DNA of 64,000 nucleotides from a virus. The DNA lies in the IMG/VR virus record IMGVR_UViG_3300042305_002533, positions 1 to 64,000 of that record, one strand, 5' to 3'. Each line of letters starts with the position of its first letter. Position 1 is the stretch's first letter. The notes below the pieces were generated by a model. The model did not search any database. It was given only the letters and a program-made list of their open reading frames with translations, and was not told where the DNA came from. Position numbers and translations under genes: made by a program. This document shows positions 1-5,780 of this stretch, piece by piece.

Positions 1-25
1 GGACTTTCGGCCGAGAAACAGGTTG

Positions 26-1048
26 TTAGGTACGAACTTCCAGCTGGAGCTCAGCCGGCTGGAGGCCGAAGGTCCAGGCGTTCGCCGCCCGGGCCGTTGT
101 CATCTCCGCCGGCACCGGCAGGACGAAGGTCCTCCCCGTGCCGCAGAGCACCTTGAGGAACCGCGAAGGAACCCCCTCAAGGTTGACTTCGAGCAGCACG
201 CCGATCTGCGGATCGACGTCCGCATCGATCGTCGTCGGCTGAAGAAGGTCGAGCACCTTCTGCCAGCCGATGATCTCGGCGGCGCAGCGACGGAGCTCGA
301 TGTTCTCGTGCTCCAGGGCGACGCGCGGGTCGAGCTCCGAGGGGTTCTCGATCCACGCGCGGGGCACCTTCGTGCCCCGCCAGTAATGAAGGCTCCAGCC
401 GTCCGGCCACGAGATGGCCGGCCCCGTCTCGCCGTGCAGGCGGCCCTGCACGTCTCGCGTCAGAATGCACGGGCGCTCAGTTGCGATTGTGAACTCATGG
501 TGGGCCCACCACCAGCCGCATGAGGAGTCCACGTCCTCGCGCGGGCCGACGGGGATGTCCTCGACGCCGAGGACGTCGCGGATGAAGGTGGCCCAGGCGG
601 TGAACGAGCACCACCAGGCCCCGCCGCTGTAGCGGGACCAGGCGTTCCTCACCGCCGACGCCGGGTTGAGGCGCTGGAGCGCCTCTTCGCCGTCGTCACC
701 CACGAGCGCCACCGCCGTGAGGACCTCGCGGATCACCCGCGTGACCTCCGGCCGGAGCGCTTCGTTGGTGACGAAGCGCTCGACGAACGCCGGCACGTGC
801 TCGCGGACGTCGCCCTTGACGTTCTCCACGAGAACCGCGCACGCCGGCGCGGCGAGGGCCGTCACGATCGGGGAACCCGACCATACGATCGCCTTGGGCG
901 GCGCGAGCTTCGCCGCCTCGTAATGGGCGACGATGCCGCGCTCAGCGCGCGGCCGGTCGGCCGGAGCCGTCGACAGGCCGACCTGGGTGTACTTGTCCAC
1001 CCAGCCCGGGATTTGAGACTTCTGAACCTCGGTAATAGCCGTAATCAT
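26..1048 (-). CDS. DUF6745 family protein
   Basis: The product is 340 residues from the ATG at 1048, which has a GGAGGA ribosome site a few bases upstream; longer upstream starts lack one. The second half shows the DUF6745 pattern: GPAISWPDGWSLHYW, then G-x-x-VPRAWIENP, then ENIELRRCAAEIIGW. The family has no known function and is scattered in high-GC bacteria and their phages. It follows the upstream gene by one base, so the two are probably co-transcribed. No signal peptide or membrane segment is visible. Family assignment is by eye; no role is claimed. Confidence 0.8.
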   Translation of the reverse strand: MITAITEVQKSQIPGWVDKYTQVGLSTAPADRPRAERGIVAHYEAAKLAPPKAIVWSGSPIVTALAAPACAVLVENVKGDVREHVPAFVERFVTNEALRPEVTRVIREVLTAVALVGDDGEEALQRLNPASAVRNAWSRYSGGAWWCSFTAWATFIRDVLGVEDIPVGPREDVDSSCGWWWAHHEFTIATERPCILTRDVQGRLHGETGPAISWPDGWSLHYWRGTKVPRAWIENPSELDPRVALEHENIELRRCAAEIIGWQKVLDLLQPTTIDADVDPQIGVLLEVNLEGVPSRFLKVLCGTGRTFVLPVPAEMTTARAANAWTFGLQPAELQLEVRT

Positions 1049-1049
1049 C

Positions 1050-1391
1050 TCAGTCCTCCACCGCCCGGAAACCTTCCGGGGTGTACTCGCGCTGCCGACG
1101 AATTTCCCAGACGCCCGCCGCCAACATGACGGGGGCGTGCGTGTCATGAGGCCGCGCGTGCACGACCTCGCGCGGCTCAGTGAGCCGCAAGAAAAGCCTC
1201 AAGGGGTCCGGCCCCTTGAACAGTTCCACCCCCTCCACGGGGAGGGTGTGGTGGTTGCCGTTGACGCTCAGAGCGACAACGTACCGCCCGCCCGTCGGGG
1301 CGACGGGGTTGAGGCTGGTGGGGAGTTCCGGGATTCTCCGGAACAAGAGATCCCCTTGCGCTGCCATTCGTTCAATCATCATCATCATCAT
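1050..1391 (-). CDS. Hypothetical protein with five tandem ATG codons at the start
   Basis: 113 residues at most. The 5' end is five consecutive ATG codons followed by ATT GAA CGA ATG. The GAAGGAGA ribosome site almost touches the first ATG, so the third or fourth ATG is better spaced and the true N-terminus may be two or three residues shorter. The upstream gene ends inside the same ATG run. The body (VALSVNGNHHTLPVEGVELFKG, split here from a longer stretch) looks like a small beta-rich fold. I do not recognise the family. Confidence 0.65.
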   Translation of the reverse strand: MMMMMIERMAAQGDLLFRRIPELPTSLNPVAPTGGRYVVALSVNGNHHTLPVEGVELFKGPDPLRLFLRLTEPREVVHARPHDTHAPVMLAAGVWEIRRQREYTPEGFRAVED

Positions 1392-1576
1392 TCTCCTTCA
1401 ATCGGTTCGTCCACGTCGCTCTGATCGTACCCAGCGAGAATTTCGGGCCGATATCGCGACAGCTTCTCGCGTTTGCAAAGATCGCAAACGCGACACAAAG
1501 GGATGTTCTGCGCGTCATGAGCCCACCAGGAGGGCTCGGTCGACGCGGTGCCACCTACACACAGGTGCTCACGCAT
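1388..1576 (-). CDS. Small cysteine-rich protein, possible zinc binder
   Basis: 62 residues. The centre has H-D-A-Q-N-I-P-L-C-R-V-C-D-L-C-K, a cluster that could hold one zinc ion. The stop overlaps the ATG run of the next gene, which suggests coupled translation. The chosen ATG lies one base after a promoter-like TACAAG box at 1578-1583, so either the message is leaderless or the true start is further in. I do not recognise the family. Confidence 0.55.
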   Translation of the reverse strand: MREHLCVGGTASTEPSWWAHDAQNIPLCRVCDLCKREKLSRYRPEILAGYDQSDVDEPIEGE

Positions 1577-1577
1577 C

Positions 1578-1608
1578 CTTGTACCCTTTTCCTTAATAAT
1601 TTTCGACT
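1578..1608 (-). promoter_or_regulatory. Phage promoter-like element
   Basis: GTCGAA (1602-1607), 18 nt, then AAGGGTACAAG with TACAAG at 1578-1583; next to the start of gene 1388-1576. Confidence 0.55.
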
Positions 1609-1671
1609 GCGGGCGCGCACGACACTTGGGGGGTCGTTGACCCGCGGGTCCTCGTACTGAAAAGATCGACC

Positions 1672-1788
1672 CTATTTTTTATTTTTTCCACGCCCCTTGC
1701 GTCCCTTTTTGGTAGGGCTATAGTTCCTCTCGTTGACACGGTTGATGCCCCTCGTAGCCGAGTCGTCCGGTGAGGGGTAGAGAGACAC
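1672..1788 (-). CDS. Possible 38-residue basic peptide gene
   Basis: A GTG-initiated frame of 38 codons. The N-terminal part is neutral (LYPSPDDSATRGINRVNER) and the C-terminal tail is strongly basic (SPTKKGRKGRGKNKK). Most codons before the tail end in G or C, as in neighbouring genes. There is no clear ribosome site, so this is tentative. It lies in the otherwise gene-free interval 1577-1954, which also holds a perfect dyad at 1826-1847 and a terminator hairpin at 1913-1944. Confidence 0.3.
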   Translation of the reverse strand: MSLYPSPDDSATRGINRVNERNYSPTKKGRKGRGKNKK

Positions 1789-1825
1789 CAGCAGAACCCG
1801 CTTGCGGGATCATCTGGTCGATCGA

Positions 1826-1847
1826 AAGCCAGAAGCGCTTCTGGCTT
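1826..1847. repeat. Perfect 22-bp dyad
   Basis: Perfect inverted repeat centred on AGCGCT, arms AAGCCAGAAGC; lies in the gene-poor interval 1577-1954. It would fold as a hairpin in RNA of either strand. Not a terminator (no U tract). Confidence 0.7.
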
Positions 1848-1912
1848 GAGTGTCAGCTGGGGATCAGAGTCCCAAGACGGCGGCTGAGACAGCTCGGAGC
1901 GTCGAGAAGAAA

Positions 1913-1944
1913 GGTCAGTGCCCTAGGATCCAAGGGCCCTGGCC
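1913..1944. terminator. Bidirectional terminator-like hairpin
   Basis: 12-bp stem with one mismatch (1913-1924 with 1933-1944), followed by TTTCTTCT on the minus strand and TTTCGCATTTCT on the plus strand. It probably ends the 4174-1955 transcript. Confidence 0.65.
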
Positions 1945-1954
1945 TTTCGCATTT

Positions 1955-2251
1955 CTAGACCCCGGACTTCTGCGACGGGTGCAGCTCCCCCGAGCGGGTC
2001 TTGCCGTCGATCTGACGGTTGTACGCCTCCACCAGATCCAACGAGAAATCGTCTGGAATCCGGCACGAATACCCGAGGATCTGAAGCCCGTGACGGGTCT
2101 TCAGGTAGGTGCCCGGGGCCTCTCCGTAGCGCACGTAGCGTACGAGCACGCTCCAGCCGCGCCCCTCCATCGACGCCTCAATCCCCTCGAACCACTCCTC
2201 TGGCGTCTCGTCAGGAGTGGTTGCGATCACAAACTCATCGTCCTTGTCCAT
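1955..2251 (-). CDS. Hypothetical acidic protein (98 aa)
   Basis: 98 residues with an acidic N-terminus (MDKDDEFVIATTPDETPEEW) and a mixed alpha/beta C-terminal half. The start overlaps the end of the upstream gene by 17 bp, so the two are probably translationally coupled. It is the last gene of a minus-strand run beginning at 4174 and is followed by a terminator hairpin at 1913-1944. No recognised domain. Confidence 0.65.
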   Translation of the reverse strand: MDKDDEFVIATTPDETPEEWFEGIEASMEGRGWSVLVRYVRYGEAPGTYLKTRHGLQILGYSCRIPDDFSLDLVEAYNRQIDGKTRSGELHPSQKSGV

Positions 2252-2612
2252 TCGGTTTCTCTTTCGGCTCCAGCCGATATGGCGTCAGATCCGCCTTCGG
2301 GTTGATCTCCCAGAGCGCGACTTCGCGCTCGTGGATGTTCCTCTCCTCGTCGGAGTACTTGTAACGGTTTCCCGTTTTCGTCAGTACCCTGCCATCGCGT
2401 AGCTCGCGGAACACGGCTCCGAGCCAGTGAGCCCGGCCTTCGCCCGTGATGATCCCATCGGCGATAAGCGCGTCCCACACTTCGCGGCTGTGCACCGTGA
2501 GCTTGCGGAGCGCGATCTTCACCGCGTAGTGCATCCCCCACTGGATGTGCAGGGGCTTGGTGGCCTGAAGCCTCTCCATGGCCGCCCGCGTGCCCGTACC
2601 GGCGTCGGTCAC
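2235..2612 (-). CDS. Hypothetical protein, possible winged-helix fold
   Basis: 125 residues from a GTG start with an AGAGGAGGG ribosome site. The middle (KIALRKLTVHSREVWDALIA, then HWLGAVFRELRDGRVL and TGNRYKYSDEERNI) reads like a small winged helix: three helices and a hairpin ending in basic and aromatic residues. That is inference only. The start overlaps the upstream stop by 4 bp (GTGA). Confidence 0.65.
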   Translation of the reverse strand: MTDAGTGTRAAMERLQATKPLHIQWGMHYAVKIALRKLTVHSREVWDALIADGIITGEGRAHWLGAVFRELRDGRVLTKTGNRYKYSDEERNIHEREVALWEINPKADLTPYRLEPKEKPNGQGR

Positions 2613-2860
2613 GGGCCCTCCTCTGTGGTCTGATCGATGGCGAACTCTTCGCCGCCATCGACGAGCACCACGTCCATTCCCATGAAGCGCTCACGGCTAC
2701 ACAAGAGATCGACGAAGTCGTAGTTGAAGGCGAGCCGGCTCTTGTGCAGCGCCTCGTCCACGTCCCGCCGGAGACGAATCGAGTTCGGCGGCTGCCCGTG
2801 CTTTTTCGCGTACGCGTTGAGGGCCTGCTCAATCTCGGCCCCGACCTTGTTTGGATCCAC
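2609..2860 (-). CDS. Hypothetical protein (83 aa)
   Basis: 83 residues starting MDPNKVGAEIEQALNAYAKK, helical at the N-terminus and ending with an acidic strand (DVVLVDGGEEFAIDQTTEEG). A good CCTCC-complementary ribosome site lies just upstream of the ATG. It overlaps the next gene by 4 bp. About 100 bp without an obvious gene separates it from 2964. Not recognised. Confidence 0.65.
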   Translation of the reverse strand: MDPNKVGAEIEQALNAYAKKHGQPPNSIRLRRDVDEALHKSRLAFNYDFVDLLCSRERFMGMDVVLVDGGEEFAIDQTTEEGP

Positions 2861-2963
2861 GTTTCCTCCTAAGACGACGGCCCCGGAAACCTCACGTTGC
2901 CTGCCGTGTGGTATCCGAGGCCGTCCGGGTTTAGGGCTCCCATGGGCAGACTATCAGCTTTCA

Positions 2964-3329
2964 TTAAAAAGCCAAGTCTTCCATGAAGTCGTCGACCTCC
3001 TTGGCCAGACAGGTGCCCGGGTTGTCGCATTTCACCTGGTGAAAAAATACCAGAAGGTCTGCGGCCATGCTGGCTTTGAAGCGCCCGCCGGGCGAATCCC
3101 ACATGCCGCCCGGCCGAACGGCCTCTTGAATGTCGGCAAAGAACGCCCGCAGCTCCGCGTCTTTGCACAGCGAGAGGTACATCCCCAGGCCCGTCGGCGC
3201 AGCACGGCGTGTTTGCCGCAAGCGGTTGATGTACACCAGCGCCTCAAGCTTTTCGGCCCGCGTGTTGAAGGGGACCGTCCACCCCGGCTCGCGAAGCATG
3301 ACATCGGTCGGTAGCTGCGCGAACAACAT
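2964..3329 (-). CDS. Hypothetical protein carrying a dyad site
   Basis: 121 residues from the ATG at 3329, preceded by AAAGG; an in-frame extension upstream would lie wholly inside the previous gene and was not used. The protein is mainly helical (EKLEALVYINRLRQTRR, MAADLLVFFHQVKCDNPG). The C-terminal coding region contains an exact TTCAC-N3-GTGAA dyad at 3031-3043. Its first 86 bp overlap the end of the upstream gene. Function unknown. Confidence 0.65.
   Translation of the reverse strand: MLFAQLPTDVMLREPGWTVPFNTRAEKLEALVYINRLRQTRRAAPTGLGMYLSLCKDAELRAFFADIQEAVRPGGMWDSPGGRFKASMAADLLVFFHQVKCDNPGTCLAKEVDDFMEDLAF
3031..3043. repeat. Dyad TTCAC-CTG-GTGAA
   Basis: Exact dyad inside gene 2964-3329; read as F-F-H-Q-V-K. 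Confidence 0.85.
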
Positions 3330-3684
3330 AACGATACCTTTCTTCCGCGTTGCCCTCAAACGAGTCGTTCCAGGTTTGAAGGTCGCGGAGCTCGATGATT
3401 GAAAGGCCGGTTTGAGCCTTGAGAATACGCCAAAGAACTTGGCGCGCCTTGAGGTCAAGGTCATCATCCTCGATGATCGGCTCACCTTCCAGCTGCAATA
3501 TATTTTTTGGGTCTAGACAGCGAAGGCCCCACACAGGGCTCTCGCCCTCGATCTCCCCGGCGTAGTCGGGGATGAATGCTCCAATTACGCAGAAGCTATC
3601 GCCTTCGCGATAGCTCCCGCGTATGAAGCGTTTGTCCGGCAGCCCCTTGAGCCGCCGGACAAAGAACTCCCAATCACCTGGCAA
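3244..3684 (-). CDS. Phage hypothetical of the W-x-x-L-R-S-G-x-Y type
   Basis: 146 residues from a TTG start; no ATG or GTG fits. The opening WEFFVRRLKGLPDKRFIRG, the single-cysteine strand FCVIGAFIPDY and the late WNDSFEGNAEERYRYVV match the layout of a common small phage protein family (WLEALRSGxY ... CCLGVL ... NDxxxxSFxxIA). The family's function is not known. Both ends overlap neighbouring genes, by 11 bp upstream and 86 bp downstream. Confidence 0.6.
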   Translation of the reverse strand: MPGDWEFFVRRLKGLPDKRFIRGSYREGDSFCVIGAFIPDYAGEIEGESPVWGLRCLDPKNILQLEGEPIIEDDDLDLKARQVLWRILKAQTGLSIIELRDLQTWNDSFEGNAEERYRYVVRAATDRCHASRAGVDGPLQHAGRKA

Positions 3685-4174
3685 GTCCCAGATCCTTTCT
3701 GCACGTGTGGCAGGTTACGAGCTCGTTGTCTGCCGCCGTCGGGTGGGCCTCGACGCAGTCGAAGTACCGGCACCGCAGAAGGTCCTGCGACTTGTCGGCC
3801 CCGATGGCCAACCACGGAATGTGGTTGGAGCTGTAGGTCGTCACCCCACGGGGGATCCCCAGGGTGAACCCATCCTTGTTGATGACCATGCGCGGCGAAC
3901 ACGCCACGAGGTGCTCGTCCTCGCCAGCGTCGAGCGCTTCGACGCGCATGAGCACGTCGCCCTGACAGACGTCATACCACTCGTCCGCGTCTGTCAGGGC
4001 CCCCATGTACAGGATGCGCGTGAATCTCTCTGGGTTGAAGCTCAGGTCGAGCATCCGCTCGTCGGAGAAGAGCTGACGCAGCCGGGACACGTCAGCGTAG
4101 AAACTGGCGTCCGCGCAGATCTCCGCGCAGACGCCATACGCGTTGATACGAAAAACAAAATACCTCTCGTCCAT
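3674..4174 (-). CDS. Hypothetical protein with C-terminal cysteine knuckle
   Basis: 166 residues from ATG 4174, with a GGAGGAATCC ribosome site. The last 35 residues hold C-R-Y-F-D-C and C-H-T-C, a probable zinc knuckle; the rest is mixed alpha/beta. It is the first gene of the minus-strand run 4174-1955. A promoter-like element (-10 at 4211-4216) lies upstream with a leader of about 30 nt. It is transcribed divergently from 4263. Confidence 0.7.
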   Translation of the reverse strand: MDERYFVFRINAYGVCAEICADASFYADVSRLRQLFSDERMLDLSFNPERFTRILYMGALTDADEWYDVCQGDVLMRVEALDAGEDEHLVACSPRMVINKDGFTLGIPRGVTTYSSNHIPWLAIGADKSQDLLRCRYFDCVEAHPTAADNELVTCHTCRKDLGLAR

Positions 4175-4210
4175 GGATTCCTCCAGAGCCCACACGATTG
4201 AAGGCAAGGG

Positions 4211-4241
4211 CTTATACCCGCAACGCGTTTGATTTTTTAAT
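4211..4241 (-). promoter_or_regulatory. Phage promoter-like element
   Basis: ATTAAA (4236-4241), 19 nt, then GCGGGTATAAG with TATAAG at 4211-4216; upstream of gene 3674-4174. Confidence 0.65.
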
Positions 4242-4262
4242 CATGGTGCGTAACGTATTCGT

Positions 4263-4571
4263 ATGAACACGCACACTTTCACACACGCCAAACTCGCAAC
4301 GCTGCGTCGGCGAATACGCACACAGGCGCTCGACACTGAAACAAAGGCGCAGCTATTGGCCCACGTGAAGCACCTTCGCAGCCTTTACGAGTACGAGGTG
4401 CACACCATCATTGTAGGGTTCGCGGGGTCGCACTCCCTGGCGTACTGGTCAGAGTTTTTTAAACTAACTCCAGACGCCCGGACGACGGAAGTGCGCGCTC
4501 GCCTTGCCTACGCCCGCGAGACAAAAGTAGACTTTCACACCCCCCCTGAACTGGAGACGTTTCTCGAATGA
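4263..4571 (+). CDS. Hypothetical protein (102 aa)
   Basis: 102 residues, basic and helical at the N-terminus (MNTHTFTHAKLATLRRRIRT) and acidic at the end. It is the first of three plus-strand genes joined by 4-bp overlaps in an otherwise minus-strand region. A weak TTGATT box lies about 30 bp upstream with no convincing -10. Not recognised. Confidence 0.65.
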   Translation: MNTHTFTHAKLATLRRRIRTQALDTETKAQLLAHVKHLRSLYEYEVHTIIVGFAGSHSLAYWSEFFKLTPDARTTEVRARLAYARETKVDFHTPPELETFLE

Positions 4572-4846
4572 ACATCGATAAGCTGATGAAGAAGTTGCCA
4601 ACTGGATTTGCCGATGATACCGCGAGTCTGGGAGAGCCCGCCCTGAAAGACGTCGTAATGCAGGCGGAGACGAACATTCGGCGGATTGAGCAGGAGCGCG
4701 AAGGAGACGAGCGGCTCTCCGGGGCCAAGGAGATCGTGAAAGATCTCAACGGGCCTTACCGCGATGCCATCAACGCGCAGCGCGCGAAGATCGCATACGT
4801 GCTTTATCTGTTGGACGAGCGGGGTAAGCTCCCCGAAGCCACGTGA
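4568..4846 (+). CDS. Hypothetical helical protein (92 aa)
   Basis: 92 residues beginning MNIDKLMKKLPTGFADDTAS, then long helices (ETNIRRIEQEREGDERLSGA, INAQRAKIAYVLYLLDERG). It overlaps the upstream stop (ATGA) and the downstream GTG (GTGA), giving a tightly coupled three-gene unit. Phage proteins with the K-L-P-x-G-F opening occur elsewhere, without known function. Confidence 0.7.
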   Translation: MNIDKLMKKLPTGFADDTASLGEPALKDVVMQAETNIRRIEQEREGDERLSGAKEIVKDLNGPYRDAINAQRAKIAYVLYLLDERGKLPEAT

Positions 4847-5019
4847 AAAAGTTTCTCGTGGAAGACAAAAACAGAACCCTGCTTGGGGAGTTTCAAGACA
4901 TTCTCGACGCCATGGAGTTCTGTACCAGTCAGGAAGACAGTCTCGTCATCCGCGTCGTCGATGGAGAGCGGACGGACATGACGTATCGGATAAAGGCGAG
5001 GCAGAATTTCACGAAGTGA
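4843..5019 (+). CDS. Small hypothetical protein (58 aa)
   Basis: 58 codons from a GTG that overlaps the upstream TGA by 4 bp. The product begins MKKFLVEDKNRTLLGEFQDI and ends KARQNFTK, a plausible compact alpha/beta protein. The last codons lie inside the extended dyad at 5005-5023; the TGA stop is part of the right arm. The convergent gene on the other strand stops at 5022, three bases away. Confidence 0.55.
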   Translation: MKKFLVEDKNRTLLGEFQDILDAMEFCTSQEDSLVIRVVDGERTDMTYRIKARQNFTK

Positions 5020-5023
5020 AATT
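5005..5023. repeat. Extended dyad AATTTCAC-GAA-GTGAAATT
   Basis: Exact dyad at 5008-5020 with three further paired bases on each side. It lies at the junction of two convergent genes and contains one of their stop codons. Confidence 0.9.
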
Positions 5024-5780
5024 ATCGATGCGCGGCATCTAATGAGGACCGATAATCGCCCATGTGATACCGCGCTTTCATTGCCTCCAACCGAGAATTA
5101 GCAAACGCCTGCTCGGGGGCGGCCTCGCTCTGGCCTTTAATCGCGGCGAGCTGCGCTAATCGGTGGCGCTCCATTGCTTGAATATATTGATCGGTAACGC
5201 CGCTGCCGAGCATGTACCCACTAATCAGCCGTGTTGCGGGGTGCTTGTAAACATTGAATGCTTGCTGCGCAGCGGCCTCAGCTGGCAAAAGTTTTCCGTA
5301 AATTTGTTTTTCACGCTGTACCGCATCTAACAAATCCGCTGGTAAGTCTTCAGCTCTGATGCCTTCCTGCAACATCCGCGCAGCTCGATCCGCAGCGGTA
5401 TTACCCGACCTGGACTCTCGATACTTTTCAAGCGATCCAGGAAAAGGGCCTTTTTGAAATTTTTCAAAAACAACAGGGTCCAATTTTTGAAACCCCTTGC
5501 TGCCTAACCCCCCTAGGACACCGCCTATGACGGCGCCCCCTAGGCCCCCCTTCAAACTACGCAGCATTTGCGCTTCGTACGATTTGGTAGGGTCCGCCGT
5601 TGTGTAGGCGACGCCCGATCCTACCCCCGCACCGACTCCAGCGCCCATAGCAATGCCCGGCAAATGCGGAGCCAGGGCCTCGGCGATATTTCGAAACACG
5701 CGCTGGCGGTCAGCTTGTTTAGTTAAACCGTAGGCCGTCATGGCGCGCTCTACGGCAGCTGTTGCGACACTCATATTCAC
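5022..5780 (-). CDS. Glycine-zipper protein, possible virion or membrane-active protein
   Basis: 252 residues; the start is GTG 5780 (4-bp overlap with the helicase stop) or ATG 5774. Residues 40-60 and 85-105 are glycine-zipper hydrophobic stretches (AMGAGVGAGVGSGVAY and GGLGGAVIGGVLGGLGS), typical of small membrane-inserting or oligomerising segments. The remaining two thirds are soluble and helical. It is co-directional and coupled with the SNF2-type helicase, whose own C-terminus also contains glycine-rich hydrophobic segments. A joint role, for example ejection with the DNA, is inference. Confidence 0.7.
   Translation of the reverse strand: MNMSVATAAVERAMTAYGLTKQADRQRVFRNIAEALAPHLPGIAMGAGVGAGVGSGVAYTTADPTKSYEAQMLRSLKGGLGGAVIGGVLGGLGSKGFQKLDPVVFEKFQKGPFPGSLEKYRESRSGNTAADRAARMLQEGIRAEDLPADLLDAVQREKQIYGKLLPAEAAAQQAFNVYKHPATRLISGYMLGSGVTDQYIQAMERHRLAQLAAIKGQSEAAPEQAFANSRLEAMKARYHMGDYRSSLDAAHR

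Noticed and set aside
1373-1391. CAT repeat looking like a polyhistidine tag on the plus strand
   Set aside because: It is the reverse complement of five ATG start codons of a minus-strand gene; no plus-strand gene uses it.
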